DNA of 64,000 nt from Calditrichota bacterium (GCA_013112635.1 JABFGF010000011.1:36091-100090); one strand, 5' to 3'. Positions 26,540 through 37,000 are shown, counted from the first letter of the stretch. Numbers and translations: made by a program. The notes: generated by a model from the sequence alone, not told the origin.

Positions 26540-27088
26540 ATGCAATCAGCTATAGGGCTTATCGAACTCACATCGATTGCCAAAGGATATGAAGTTGCCG
26601 ACACAATGTTAAAAACTGCAAATGTGGATATCGTCTTTAACCGTTCCATTTGTCCTGGTAAATTTATGGTTATGGTTGGTGGTGATGTGGATGCTGTAAC
26701 TTCCAGCGTTCAGGCAGGATTGGAAATTGGAGGACAGACAGTTGTTGATGAGTTAATTATCCCAAATGTCCATCCGGAAGTATTCCCTGCCATAAGTGGA
26801 ACAAATATTATTGATTCTCCCGATGCTTTAGGCATTATAGAAACATTTTCTGTGGCTTCCATAATTGAAGCTGCTGACGCCGCTGTAAAAGCAGCAAATA
26901 TTCAGCTGATTGAAATACATCTGGCGATGGCAATTGGTGGGAAAGGATATGTAACTCTGACCGGTGACGTAGCAGCTGTAACTGCTGCTGTTGAAGCAGG
27001 AGTTGAATATATTAAAGCAAAAGGCATTCTTGTAAGTAAAGTTGTAATTCCAAATCCGCGAAAAGAAATACTACGTGATAAAATCTAA
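26540..27088 (+). CDS. pduT: PduT-like tandem-BMC shell protein with Fe-S cysteine
   Basis: This 182-residue protein contains two BMC domains (about 3-85 and 96-178) and aligns along its length with PduT, a trimeric microcompartment shell protein. The cluster-binding Cys38 of PduT is conserved here as C38 in ICPGKFMVMVGGD, and the second domain contains MAIGGKGYVTLTGD. PduT carries a 4Fe-4S cluster in its pore and is thought to shuttle electrons across the shell. The start ATG follows 'aaggaatatca'. It would work with the PduS homologue, the nucleotidyltransferase pair being an interruption. No BMC-H hexamer or pentamer vertex gene is in the window, so shell formation depends on genes elsewhere. 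Confidence 0.93.
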   Translation: MQSAIGLIELTSIAKGYEVADTMLKTANVDIVFNRSICPGKFMVMVGGDVDAVTSSVQAGLEIGGQTVVDELIIPNVHPEVFPAISGTNIIDSPDALGIIETFSVASIIEAADAAVKAANIQLIEIHLAMAIGGKGYVTLTGDVAAVTAAVEAGVEYIKAKGILVSKVVIPNPRKEILRDKI

Positions 27089-27546
27089 AACTTGATCTAA
27101 AGACACATTTTTTAATCAAAAATATATTGTTTTTTTACAGGCTTCAATCTCAGAATTTTTACGAAAAATCAAATAGCCTTCTTCAAATTTCAATCCTGAA
27201 AAATCCCTCAACTAAACAGTTTTTAGCTCGATAATCATTTGATAAAAATAATGATTATTTTAGTATCAAATAAAAAGGTGAAACATCAAAATAATTGATG
27301 AATGGCAGGCCGGAGAAGAAAAAAACACAAATTCAGACCCAAAAAAACAAAACAATTAAAAAAAATCAAAATCACTTGAGATTATTGCAAAATTTTTTAT
27401 TAAATTATGCTATTGGTTTAATTGATGATTACTCTTTTTATTTTAAAACGGTTAATGTAAATCCTGAATAAAAGGATTTAAAAACGAAAACAAATAAATT
27501 AAAAGTTTAGAAAAGCTATTTCGTTCCAGAATAGGAGAATTTTTTT
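27089..27546. other. Long intergenic region upstream of korA
   Basis: There is no credible reading frame. It contains the overlapping inverted repeats at 27231-27271 and, further on, AT-rich sequence in which a promoter for the redox genes could lie (for example TTGCAA and a 'tatgct' about 17 bases apart near 27384-27410). That promoter match is weak. The last bases contain the korA ribosome binding site 'aggag'. Confidence 0.5.
27231..27271. repeat. Two overlapping, mutually exclusive inverted repeats
   Basis: ATAATCATT (27231-27239) is perfectly mirrored at 27250-27258 with a ten-base spacer. ATTTGATA (27237-27244) is perfectly mirrored at 27264-27271. The first arm of the second repeat overlaps the first arm of the first, so only one stem can form at a time. 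It lies 276 bases before korA. It could be two operator sites or an RNA switch; no T-run follows. Confidence 0.5.
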
Positions 27547-29448
27547 ATGGAAACAATTGAGACTACCAAATCCGAAAAGAAAATGGTAGCGGATTCCGAA
27601 AACCCCGTTCAGTTAAATGAACATATTGTAGAAATTGTAAGTGACTCCGGAGAAGGAGCTCAAACTGCAGGTCAGGCATTTGGAACTATATCAGCCCGAA
27701 TGGGGAACGGGATTTGGACTGTTGAAATTATCCCGGCTGAAATTGAACCACCTCCAAGAACAGCTGCCGGTGCCAGTGGTATTCGTATACGTTTTGGCAC
27801 TCACGATATCACCAATATGGGTGACGAAGCCGATTTGATGGTCGCTTTTAACGAACAAGCTCTTCTTGGCCGGGAGCAATCCGGCAATCTGAAAAAAGGT
27901 AGTACAATTTTTCTAGAAGATAAATGGCGTACTTCTTCCAATAATTTGATCCGTGATCAATACGTTAGTACTTATAATCACCTTATTGAAGAGGGTTATA
28001 AAGTAATTGAAATCCCTATGGAAGATGAAACACTAAAAGTAGTCAAAAATCCTCGTCGTGGAAAAAACATGTTTGTCCTGGGATTATTAATGTACGCTTA
28101 TTCCAGGGATATGGAGCTTGCCAGAGAACAAGTTCGCTTTGCTTTCCGCAATAAAGGTGATAAGGTAATTGATTCTAATATGCGTCTGCTGGATTCCGGC
28201 TATAATTGGGCAAAGAAAAACCTTGATTTCCATTATGCTGTTCCGGCCGCACCGATGAAAGAATCTAAAATAGTTACAAATGGAAATATCGCAGTTGGCT
28301 TGGGCGTCATGGCTTCCGGTATGGATGTGTGCGCCATGTACCCGATTACACCTGCTACTTCTGCTTCTCATTACTTAAGCGAAGTTTTTGAAAATGCGGG
28401 TGGGATTGTACATCAGGCTGAAGATGAAATTGCTGCTGCCGGTTTTGCGATTGGTGCATCCTACGCCGGAAAGTGTGCAGTAACAATTACCTCTGGGCCA
28501 GGCCTGGCATTAAAAACTGAATTAATTGGTTTGGCATCCATGGCTGAAATACCGCTTGTAATTGTCAACGTTCAACGAGGTGGGCCAAGTACTGGTTTAC
28601 CAACAAAAGTTGAACAGGGAGATTTATTGGCCGCCTTGTTTGGTTCCCCGGGAGATACACCAAAAATTGTTATGGCACCTGCAACTATCGAAGATTGTTT
28701 TTATAGTATAATTACAGCTCGCAAAATTGCCGAGACTTTTCGTATACCTGTTATGGTTTTAACCGATGCAAACCTTGCTACAGGCCAACAACCTTACCTG
28801 AGACCTAATTTCAAAAAAGAATGGTTGGCACCACCTATCGACCAGAGCCCTGTCCCTGAAAATGCCATTCCGTTCGATTGGGATGAAAAAACCGGATTGT
28901 CAAAAAGAATTTTACCCGGACAGGCCGGAGGTATGTATCGCGTAACCGGACTGGCGCATACACGTGAAGGTAAAGTTGCTTATGGTTCCGGTGTAAACCA
29001 GGAGGGTTGTGATTATCGAAGCCTTAAAATTGCAGCATTCCAAAAAACATTAAAAACACCAAAAGTTTTTGGTGATGAAGAAGGTGATCTGCTGGTTCTT
29101 GGTTGGGGAAGTACAAAAGGTTCCATAGAAGAAGCTGTGCAAATTACCCGAAAAGAAGGTTTAAAAGTTTCCAGCTTACACCTTAAGTTTTTGCAGCCAA
29201 TGGCTTCTGGTTTAAAACCAATTATGGAAAAGTTTAAAAAAGTAATTACAGTGGAAATTAATTTTTCTGATGATAAAAAATATGAAATTATTAATGATGA
29301 AAATCGTCGATATTCAAACCTGGCCTGGTTATTACGTGCCCGATATCTTTTAGACATCGACAACTTTTCCAATGTTCATGGACAGCCGTTAAAACCAGGA
29401 TCCATTGTTGAAATGATCCGCAAGGAAACAAAAAAGCTGAATAGCTGA
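27547..29448 (+). CDS. korA: 2-oxoacid:ferredoxin oxidoreductase, fused gamma-alpha subunit (KorA)
   Basis: This 633-residue protein belongs to the KorA (2-oxoglutarate:ferredoxin oxidoreductase) group in which the gamma domain is fused before the alpha domain. The gamma domain is at about 25-205 and the alpha pyrimidine-type domain starts near 245 with MYPITPATSASHYLSE. Next come DEIAAAGFAIGASYAG, VNVQRGGPSTGLPTK and the C-terminal domain II-like region (about 510-620). With KorB it oxidises a 2-oxoacid and CoA to acyl-CoA, reducing ferredoxin. There is no separate gamma or delta gene, so an external ferredoxin or partner is needed. The ribosome binding site is 'aggag' and the promoter region is the 458-base gap upstream. 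2-Oxoglutarate is the likely but unproven substrate. Confidence 0.93.
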   Translation: METIETTKSEKKMVADSENPVQLNEHIVEIVSDSGEGAQTAGQAFGTISARMGNGIWTVEIIPAEIEPPPRTAAGASGIRIRFGTHDITNMGDEADLMVAFNEQALLGREQSGNLKKGSTIFLEDKWRTSSNNLIRDQYVSTYNHLIEEGYKVIEIPMEDETLKVVKNPRRGKNMFVLGLLMYAYSRDMELAREQVRFAFRNKGDKVIDSNMRLLDSGYNWAKKNLDFHYAVPAAPMKESKIVTNGNIAVGLGVMASGMDVCAMYPITPATSASHYLSEVFENAGGIVHQAEDEIAAAGFAIGASYAGKCAVTITSGPGLALKTELIGLASMAEIPLVIVNVQRGGPSTGLPTKVEQGDLLAALFGSPGDTPKIVMAPATIEDCFYSIITARKIAETFRIPVMVLTDANLATGQQPYLRPNFKKEWLAPPIDQSPVPENAIPFDWDEKTGLSKRILPGQAGGMYRVTGLAHTREGKVAYGSGVNQEGCDYRSLKIAAFQKTLKTPKVFGDEEGDLLVLGWGSTKGSIEEAVQITRKEGLKVSSLHLKFLQPMASGLKPIMEKFKKVITVEINFSDDKKYEIINDENRRYSNLAWLLRARYLLDIDNFSNVHGQPLKPGSIVEMIRKETKKLNS

Positions 29449-29514
29449 TGAAGTATCTATGGAATGCGGGAATGAAAAGCTCTTTAAATTTGAAATCAAA
29501 ATGAGGTAAAAAAT

Positions 29515-30480
29515 ATGTTTGGTGTAAGTATAAACAACATTATTGATATCGACCAAAAACACTATTCGCTGGAAGATTATCAGGGCGATACACCTCGCTG
29601 GTGTCCGGGTTGTGGCGATAACGGAATTCTAACTGCGGCACAACGTATCTGTCGTGAAGAACAACTTCCACCTGAGAAAACAGTGTTTGTATCCGGGATT
29701 GGTTGCTCCAGTCGATTTCCACATTATATGAATACATATGGATTTCATGGCTTGCATGGTCGGGCCCTGCCAATTGCCCAGGGTATAAAAATACGGCGGC
29801 CAGATTTGCATGTATTTGTAAACATGGGTGATGGTGATTGCACAAGTATCGGAACAGCACATTGGATACACGCTATCCGTTATAACTTTAACATGACTGT
29901 TATGCTACATGACAATGGTATTTACGGGTTAACAAAAAAACAGGCCTCGCCAACATCTCCACTTGGTACAAAAAGTAATACCACTCCTGAAGGAACAGTA
30001 TTAAATCCACTTAACCCAACAGTAACAACCCTTGGTGTGGAAAATGTTTCGTTTGTGGCCCAGGCAGTAGAATGGATACCTGAACTTCTTTATGATATTA
30101 TCAGGCAAGCTTATCATCATAAAGGATTTGCTTTTGTACGCATTATGCAACGCTGCCCACATTATACTCCGGCAATGTTTGATCCATTAATGAGTACTCC
30201 CGAAAACCTTATGCTGCTAACACATGAAAATGGTATGCAGATTAGTGATCCTTTGAAAAAAGTATATAAAAATATCGTCACACACGATCCATCAGAAAAA
30301 CTGCAGGCAAATTATTACGCAGAAAAGACAGATACATTACCTATTGGAATTTTATATAAAAATGAAAATCTGCCAACTTATGATGAATTAAGAGCTCCTG
30401 AAAGAACAGTTACAACACAAATGAAACAGGAAGCGCTTGATGTAGAGTTTGATAAGTTTGGAATTAATCCAAGAGATTGA
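29515..30480 (+). CDS. korB: 2-oxoacid:ferredoxin oxidoreductase beta subunit (KorB)
   Basis: This 321-residue TPP-binding subunit partners KorA. Cluster ligands WCPGCG (about residue 27) and GIGCSSR (about 64) are present. The TPP/Mg motif is MGDGDCTSIG (about 103-112) with the downstream Asn in DNGIYGLTKKQ, followed by the SPT motif. The fourth cluster cysteine is near 220 (QRCPHYTP). A separate 4Fe-4S ferredoxin subunit is absent, as is usual in this two-subunit Kor type. It starts 66 bases after korA with 'tgaggtaaaaaat' and its stop overlaps the upstream reach of the next gene. It should convert 2-oxoglutarate plus CoA to succinyl-CoA. It opens the run of redox genes that ends in the Rnf operon. 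Confidence 0.93.
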   Translation: MFGVSINNIIDIDQKHYSLEDYQGDTPRWCPGCGDNGILTAAQRICREEQLPPEKTVFVSGIGCSSRFPHYMNTYGFHGLHGRALPIAQGIKIRRPDLHVFVNMGDGDCTSIGTAHWIHAIRYNFNMTVMLHDNGIYGLTKKQASPTSPLGTKSNTTPEGTVLNPLNPTVTTLGVENVSFVAQAVEWIPELLYDIIRQAYHHKGFAFVRIMQRCPHYTPAMFDPLMSTPENLMLLTHENGMQISDPLKKVYKNIVTHDPSEKLQANYYAEKTDTLPIGILYKNENLPTYDELRAPERTVTTQMKQEALDVEFDKFGINPRD

Positions 30481-30493
30481 TGAGGAATCCAGA

Positions 30494-33043
30494 GTGAAAA
30501 CTAAAGACCAAAAAGACCTTTCAAAAAAAAATATCTCAGATTCTGAAATTGATAGCAGCGATCTTTTAAACGAATTAGATAAAATCGCGAATCAATTTGA
30601 GGTAGAAGTAAATCAAGCTGCCACTGAGCAAACTACAAAACCTGCCAGCACAAAACTGCATTATGAAGAATCTAAAAAGAATGATTTGGGGCTGGACGAT
30701 ATTAAACACAATCATCTCAAATTTCACATTACAGGGCAATCTGAGAATACAAACAAACCTGATGTTACAAATTTGATCCCGGCATTAAGTGCTCCTTTTA
30801 CCAATTTTGAGCAGTTTCACTATGATTTCCCGATGCTGATCAAAACCGGCTCTGAAAACAGCATACTTCCTTTAAAAGACTATTTGGAAAAACTGGTAAT
30901 CGAAAGCGGGCTTAATAAAGACGAGAAAGAAAACTTGAGGCTTCTGTTTCTGAAATTGGAAATAATTTTAAAAACAAAGGCAAAAGAAAAAACCACTTTT
31001 GAGTTCAAACTAATCTGGGACATGGCTTTAAAAAACCTTATGCAAAACAAAAATTCGCATAAGCAAAAAAGTAATCCGGTTAAAGAATATTTAAAATCAG
31101 TTTCCGGTTCCATTGCCGACCAATGTGAAATTATTTCTTACAACAAAGGTGCAGAGCTGACATTGTTTAAAGTTGCCCGATTAAAGCAATGGCAAACTAA
31201 AATGGCGCCATTTGTCAATGAATTGGAAAGCCTTGTTCATGACTTGAAAAATATTATAAAAGTTTCCAAAAGATCTGCTGGTGAATCTTTTACCCCTAAT
31301 GCTCTGGAAAGTACAATGGGGCAACCTGGCCAGGATGATCTTGATTTTAATTCACTTTCTGAAATTGTAACTAAATCTTTTGCAAACGATGCCCTGCCTC
31401 CACAGAGAATTGAACGTATTAAAGCAGTTATAAGCAAACTTAACCGCTGGTTCAAAATCATTTCTTCATCTGAGCAAAGTGAAAAGTTTTTAGATAAGCT
31501 TGTCGCAGATTCCACAGCTAAGGCACTAAAAATTTATCAACATCAAAAAGAAGAACTGATCAGCTTTTATAAAGCGATACGTATTGCAAAACTGGAAATT
31601 GAACATCGTTATGATGAAGGAAAGCATAATCCATTTTTTGATGGCTTTTCATCGCTTTTTTTATCTGAAGAAGACTGGTCTCATTTTCCACCAATAATCC
31701 TTTATTTTAAGGCAAGTGAAATAAAAAGTGCTGATAAAGCAGATTTGATTGACGTTCTCGCATCAAAAATGCCCATCAAAGTTTTAGTAACTGTAGACGA
31801 TCTCTACAATAGCTCAACAGTTTTTGATGAATCATTTTACTCACCGGGCTGGTCTGCCGTGTTGGGTAAAATGGCTTTAAGTGTTAATACAACTTTTGTT
31901 CTGCAGTTTCCTTTATCACACATGGTTAAAGTGTTCGATGAAATTGAACAAGGACTTTCAGTTGACCGCCCTGCATTGTTTAGCGTTTTTGATGGATTTG
32001 ACCAGGCTACTGAAAAAATATCTCCATTTCTTAGAAGCGCGGCAGCTTCAGAATCACGTGCTTTTCCACTTTTTTACTACAATCCAAAACAAGGCAATAG
32101 CTGGGCTGCACACTTTTCAATCGCCAAATCATCACAACACAAATCAGATTGGCCTGAAGCTGAAATTGAAATAATGGATGGTGATTCTGTTTTAAAAGAA
32201 AAACTGACTTTTAGCCTGGGTGATTTTTTGGCCGGTATTGAAAGATATAACAATCACTTTTTACCGATTCCGAGATCTGAATGGCATAGCGATTTGGTAC
32301 CACTCACTGAGTACATTCATTTTGATTTTGAAAACACAAACAAAAGTATTCCCTACATTTTAATGTCCGGTGATGATGGATCTGTACAAAAAGTAATCGT
32401 CACAAAAACGATGTGCCGCCTTTGTGCAAATGCGCAAACCAGGTGGAACAGAATCCAGGAACTTAGCGGCATAAACAATTCACACGTTATTGAACAAGTT
32501 GAAAAAGAACGTGAAAAGCTTGCTTCTGAAATGCAGGAAAAACTAACAGAACAAGAAACCAAACATAAAAACGAAATGGAGCAATCATTAGAAGGATTAA
32601 CTAATGACATAATCTCCAATATTGCGTCTGGCCTCCTTTCTGATGAAATGATAAGCATTGGTTCCGGAAATATCCCGGCAACCAGCCAGGCTTCGCCGGC
32701 ACCAAAATCAATAAAAGAGCCAGAGGCAGATAAAGCTGTTGAGAAAGAGCCTGAAGCAGTAGCAACGGAAGAAGAAGAGGATGAAGATTTAAGTTTTAGC
32801 GATCCGTACATCGATACACCGTTGTGCACAAGCTGTAACGATTGTTGCAATGTAAACAGCCAAATGTTCGTTTACGACGAGAACAAGCAGGCTTTTATAA
32901 AAGATCCTAAAGCCGGAACATATAAAGATTTGGTTACCGCGGCAGAAAAATGCCCGGTGAAGATTATTCACCCTGGTAAACCATTAAACCCGGATGAACC
33001 GGGGCTTGAAGAATTAATTAAAGAAGCGGAAAAATATAATTAA
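30494..33043 (+). CDS. PFOR-derived protein with C-terminal 4Fe-4S motif; catalytic TPP motifs lost
   Basis: This 849-residue protein has no annotated family that I can name from sequence. I place the start at GTG 30494 ('gaggaatccaga' upstream), since the ATG at 30449 lies inside korB. The first 350 residues are helical and charged. The middle (about 350-690) resembles the C-terminal part of NifJ-type pyruvate:ferredoxin oxidoreductases: the tail motif 'SRAFPLFYYNP' matches the family's 'WPLYRYNP' region, but the GDGW and NTGGQ-type TPP motifs are missing. A CRLC pair (641-644) follows, then a coiled segment (about 665-710) and a ferredoxin-like CTSCNDC (778-784) with a later Cys820. It aligns with the C-terminal half of the 1489-residue protein (RIQELSGI/LLQELAGI region). 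I infer an electron-carrying scaffold rather than an enzyme. Confidence 0.7.
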   Translation: MKTKDQKDLSKKNISDSEIDSSDLLNELDKIANQFEVEVNQAATEQTTKPASTKLHYEESKKNDLGLDDIKHNHLKFHITGQSENTNKPDVTNLIPALSAPFTNFEQFHYDFPMLIKTGSENSILPLKDYLEKLVIESGLNKDEKENLRLLFLKLEIILKTKAKEKTTFEFKLIWDMALKNLMQNKNSHKQKSNPVKEYLKSVSGSIADQCEIISYNKGAELTLFKVARLKQWQTKMAPFVNELESLVHDLKNIIKVSKRSAGESFTPNALESTMGQPGQDDLDFNSLSEIVTKSFANDALPPQRIERIKAVISKLNRWFKIISSSEQSEKFLDKLVADSTAKALKIYQHQKEELISFYKAIRIAKLEIEHRYDEGKHNPFFDGFSSLFLSEEDWSHFPPIILYFKASEIKSADKADLIDVLASKMPIKVLVTVDDLYNSSTVFDESFYSPGWSAVLGKMALSVNTTFVLQFPLSHMVKVFDEIEQGLSVDRPALFSVFDGFDQATEKISPFLRSAAASESRAFPLFYYNPKQGNSWAAHFSIAKSSQHKSDWPEAEIEIMDGDSVLKEKLTFSLGDFLAGIERYNNHFLPIPRSEWHSDLVPLTEYIHFDFENTNKSIPYILMSGDDGSVQKVIVTKTMCRLCANAQTRWNRIQELSGINNSHVIEQVEKEREKLASEMQEKLTEQETKHKNEMEQSLEGLTNDIISNIASGLLSDEMISIGSGNIPATSQASPAPKSIKEPEADKAVEKEPEAVATEEEEDEDLSFSDPYIDTPLCTSCNDCCNVNSQMFVYDENKQAFIKDPKAGTYKDLVTAAEKCPVKIIHPGKPLNPDEPGLEELIKEAEKYN

Positions 33044-33054
33044 AAAACTCGAGA

Positions 33055-33100
33055 GCGTAAAGCGTTGTGCGTTGGAAATTTAGAATCCCATGCTTTACGC
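33055..33100. repeat. Intergenic inverted repeat before rnfB
   Basis: GCGTAAAGC (33055-33063) is mirrored by GCTTTACGC (33092-33100) with a 28-base loop. The surrounding 'gcgttgtgcgttgg...acgcacctcgcaattcgcc' is low-complexity and resembles dispersed GCGT-rich elements seen at gene ends. It lies in the 94-base gap between the 849-residue protein and rnfB. Confidence 0.5.
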
Positions 33101-33137
33101 ACCTCGCAATTCGCCCCACGTTTTTAGAACAAAAAAT

Positions 33138-33968
33138 ATGAACCCACTCATTGCTATCGCCTTTATTGGCGGATTGAGTTTGATTTTGGCATTAATCCTG
33201 GCCATTGCAAATTCTAAGTTAAAAGTTTTTGAAGACCCACGCATTGGCAAAGTTGAAGAGATGCTTCCCGGAGCTAACTGTGGTGCATGCGGCCAACCCG
33301 GATGCCGTGCTTTTGCCGAGGATGTAATAGAGGGTAATAGCCAGCCCAGTGCCTGTACAGTTGGTGGGCCTGATACGGCGACAGGTGTCGCAAAATATCT
33401 CGGGATCGATCCGGGGTCGAGTATACGAAAAGTAGCCCGACTTTTATGTGCCGGTGGAACTGATGTGGCTGTGAAGTCAGCAGACTATGCAGGTTTTGAA
33501 TCATGCCGTGGTGCAGCTGCTGTTTCCGGAGGACCAAAAGCCTGTACTTATGGCTGTATTGGTTTAGCTGATTGCGAAGTTGTTTGTGATTTTGACGCCA
33601 TTCAAATGAGCCCGACCGGATTACCGTTTGTAAATGCAAGCAAATGTACAGCATGTGGTGACTGTGTTGATGTGTGTCCTAAAAACCTGTTTGAATTAAT
33701 ACCTATCAATCAACATTTACTAGTTCAGTGTAAATCTGCTTTAGAAGGTGATGAAATTCTGGAGATGTGCGAAGTTGCCTGTACAGCCTGTACAAGATGT
33801 GCTGCCGATGCACCCGAAGGATTGATTGAAATGAAAAACAATTTGCCGGTTATAAATCCAGAAAAAATAAAACTGGAAACAGATATTGCAACACTACGCT
33901 GCCCTACCGGCGCAATCACCTGGGTTGAAGAACAACAATTTTCTGCGAAAGAAGAGAAAATAGTCTAA
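33138..33968 (+). CDS. rnfB: RnfB-like electron transport subunit
   Basis: This 276-residue protein has an N-terminal membrane anchor (about 3-22), followed by the RnfB cluster motif GANCGACGQPGCRAFAEDV (about 42-60). Further on are two ferredoxin-type motifs: one starting KACTYGCIGLADCEVVC (about 144-160) and CTACGDCVDVCPK (about 174-186), and additional cysteines in CEVACTACTRC (about 214-224). RnfB receives electrons from ferredoxin in the Rnf complex. I start at 33138, where the anchor begins; an earlier ATG at 33090 lies in the repeat. It is preceded by the PFOR-derived gene and followed by the 1489-residue gene, an arrangement unlike the standard rnfCDGEAB order. Confidence 0.9.
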   Translation: MNPLIAIAFIGGLSLILALILAIANSKLKVFEDPRIGKVEEMLPGANCGACGQPGCRAFAEDVIEGNSQPSACTVGGPDTATGVAKYLGIDPGSSIRKVARLLCAGGTDVAVKSADYAGFESCRGAAAVSGGPKACTYGCIGLADCEVVCDFDAIQMSPTGLPFVNASKCTACGDCVDVCPKNLFELIPINQHLLVQCKSALEGDEILEMCEVACTACTRCAADAPEGLIEMKNNLPVINPEKIKLETDIATLRCPTGAITWVEEQQFSAKEEKIV

Positions 33969-34030
33969 GATTTATTTGATGATAAAATAAACATGATTAA
34001 AAGATAGACCATAAAAATAACGGATTAAAA

Positions 34031-37000
34031 ATGTTTTTTAACAAGAAATCAAAAAAACAAGCGACACTTCCTTTCCCTGGCACAGCTCAGTTGATTGAGG
34101 GAAAAAGTTCCCTGGACAAAATATTAGCTGATTCAAATACAAAAAGTTTTAATAATGATGATTTTTCAGCAGCTGTTGGATATGCCATGGCCGGGAACAG
34201 AGCTGCAGCATTTATTGATGAGTTTAATCTGAACAGTTTTACATCCTACCTGGATAAGCCATTCTCTTTGGTCATATACTGCAATCAAAATAATTTATCC
34301 CAAAACAGCCATTTAAATTCTCTTGATAATTCATTTGTCCTTTTTCCAAAAAATGTGCAGGAATTATTAGATTATTCTCTTATTGCCAGAAAGATAAGTG
34401 AGCTGGCTCTCGTCCCAGGTGTTATTGTTTACGACTCAATCAATTTTACAACCGCATTGCAAACTGTTATTGCTCCGGATCTGAAATTAATTAGTTCGTT
34501 TTTAGGTAACGTAGACGATATAATTGACACGCCATCAGAATCGCAAAAAATTTTATTTGGCAAAAATCGATTGCGAACTCAGGCAATGGTGGACGTCAAT
34601 AAACCTCTTGGAATTGGGGTTAATCATGATAGAGATGTAAATCTAAAATTATCTGCTGTAAAAGACTCTTATTTTAAAAATCACCTTTCAAAAATAATTA
34701 AGTTTGTTTTTACCGAATTTAAAGAACTTACAGGCCGCGTCTATTCAGGTATCAATTATTATGAAGTAGATGATTCGCAATATGTGATTGCTGCAAATGG
34801 GCCGATGGTAAATAAGCTTGTTGAATATGCAGATTGGTACCGCAAAAAACACTCAGTCAAATTAGGAATTATTGATTTATCCCTTGCAGGTCCTTTTAAT
34901 GGCAGTCAATTATCCCACTATATAAAAAAGAAAAAAGGACTAACCGTTCTTTGCGATATTAAGCAACCCGTTTTTGAAAATTCTCTAACCGCTTCTATAA
35001 AGAACATGCTAAACAAGGCATGGGAAAATGGACGAAATAAAAATGATAATCTACCACACAAAGGTTATGCTGTTTTTAACTCTCCAAAAGATCAACCGCT
35101 AATCTTTGAAGGCTTTTATGATTCTACGTTGAATGAGATTGATGAAATCCACGCCATCGTTGAAAATATGATGCAAAATGAAAATGGTAGCAAACTTTTC
35201 TTCACCGGATTTGACGCAAGTATAGACCAGTCTCGCTTCCCTAAATTAGAGACGCTTCAACAAATCTTAAAAAAATCCTATCCTGAAATTGAGCAATTAG
35301 CCTTACCGGTAAAAAACATATCAACGGATGCACAGGCGGGAACATCGAGAAAAGCTTGTATTTTTGCATCTGTTTCACAGGATATAATTGATGTAGGAAC
35401 TCCATTAGCAAAAGCATTTGAAAAAAGTGAACTCTACAATATTCAGACCAGTTTGAATGAACAGAAATCAGCCTTGATGCCGCTGCATGAGTTTACAATG
35501 CTCTATACTTCCTTAGAAAATGAGCCGCCCTTTTCTTTAAAAAATCCGGACATAATGCTTATGTCTGAACTTCAATTTAAAAATAATCTGAGCACTCTTG
35601 CTGAAAATGGCGCATTGGTAATTAATACCCACTTTTCTGATGAAAAATTATGGTTGGAACTTGGGGAAAAACACCGTAGGATTATTCGCGAAAAAAATCT
35701 GAGTTTGTTCACATTAAATACGGCAGAAATTGCCAAAGAAATTGACATTATTCCCGGCAGCATGGAACATCTCAAATTATGTGCTTTAATTGGCGCTTTG
35801 TATAAAGTGGATCCGTTATTAGGCAATTTGAAGTTTGGAGTGCACCTGAATAATTTTAAAAAGGTTCTCAAATCAGGCGAACTATTTGATTCTCAAATTT
35901 CAGAGAAAGTAAACGCCATCAAACGCGGATACAATTTTACCAGCCAAATTGAGTGGCAACAATTACCTGAGCTTAGCGGATTAAAAGCCCCGGAAACAGA
36001 AGCACCATGGACTGTAAAACAGGTTACTAAAAGCGATGGTAGCATTTTTGATTTGGCTCGCAGTTGGGACTCTGTAGGTTACCTTTTTAATAACAACCAA
36101 CAAAACCACGCCTTAGCAGATCCTTTCCTGGCAAGTAATACTCTTCCTGCAAGAAGCAGCGCCTTTAGGGATATGTCGGAGATGAAAGAAAAGATTCCTG
36201 AGATTATCCCGGAAAAATGTACCGGATGTGGAATGTGCTGGTCACAATGCCCGGACTCAGCTCTACCTGTTCATGTTATGAATACAACAGATATAATCAG
36301 CACGGTTTTGACCAATGCAGCTTCAAATGGTACTAAACTAATTCAAATGCAACGCATGGCTGATAATTTGGCTAAACAGGCCTATAAGCTTTTTTCAACT
36401 GATGAAATGCGTAACTTTTTAACAACAAAAGATTTATTATCCGAGGCATTTAATCACTTGTCAAAAAAGATGGGATTAAAAGGCGAGGCGCTGGAAAAAG
36501 TTGAGGCTGAGTTTGAATTATTTCTTGCTGAGCTGAATGCAATGCCGCTTATAAAAACACATTCATTTTTTGATCAGGCCCATAATGACCAAAAAGGATC
36601 GGGGCAACTTCTCTCTATTGTTGTAAATGCCAATGCATGCAAGGGCTGTGGTTCGTGTGCCAATGTTTGCCCGGACAATGCAATAGAAATGCTTGATAAC
36701 AATGCCGATATCCTTGCCTTATACCGTAAAAATTTCAGCTTTATGCAAACCATGCCCGATGTTACAACTGAAAAAATCGAAAAATTTATTTCGGCTGAAA
36801 ACCAAAAATCTATTTTAAATAAACTTATAAACAAGCGCGCCTATTTTACTTTGCCCGGCGGTGATAATGCTTATCCCGGTAGTGGTGTTAAGGCGGCCGT
36901 ACATTTAATGACGGCAACAATCGAATCCACAATGAACGCTCGTTTTGAATTATTTATTAACAAACTGGATCAACTTATCTCACAGCTGGAATCAAAAATC

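Noticed and set aside
24542..27088. A complete microcompartment locus
   Set aside because: Only PduS- and PduT-like genes are seen. No BMC-H hexamer, vertex protein or signature enzyme is present.
30449..30493. ATG at 30449 as the start of the 849-residue protein
   Set aside because: It lies inside korB in another frame. A GTG at 30494 has a suitable upstream site.
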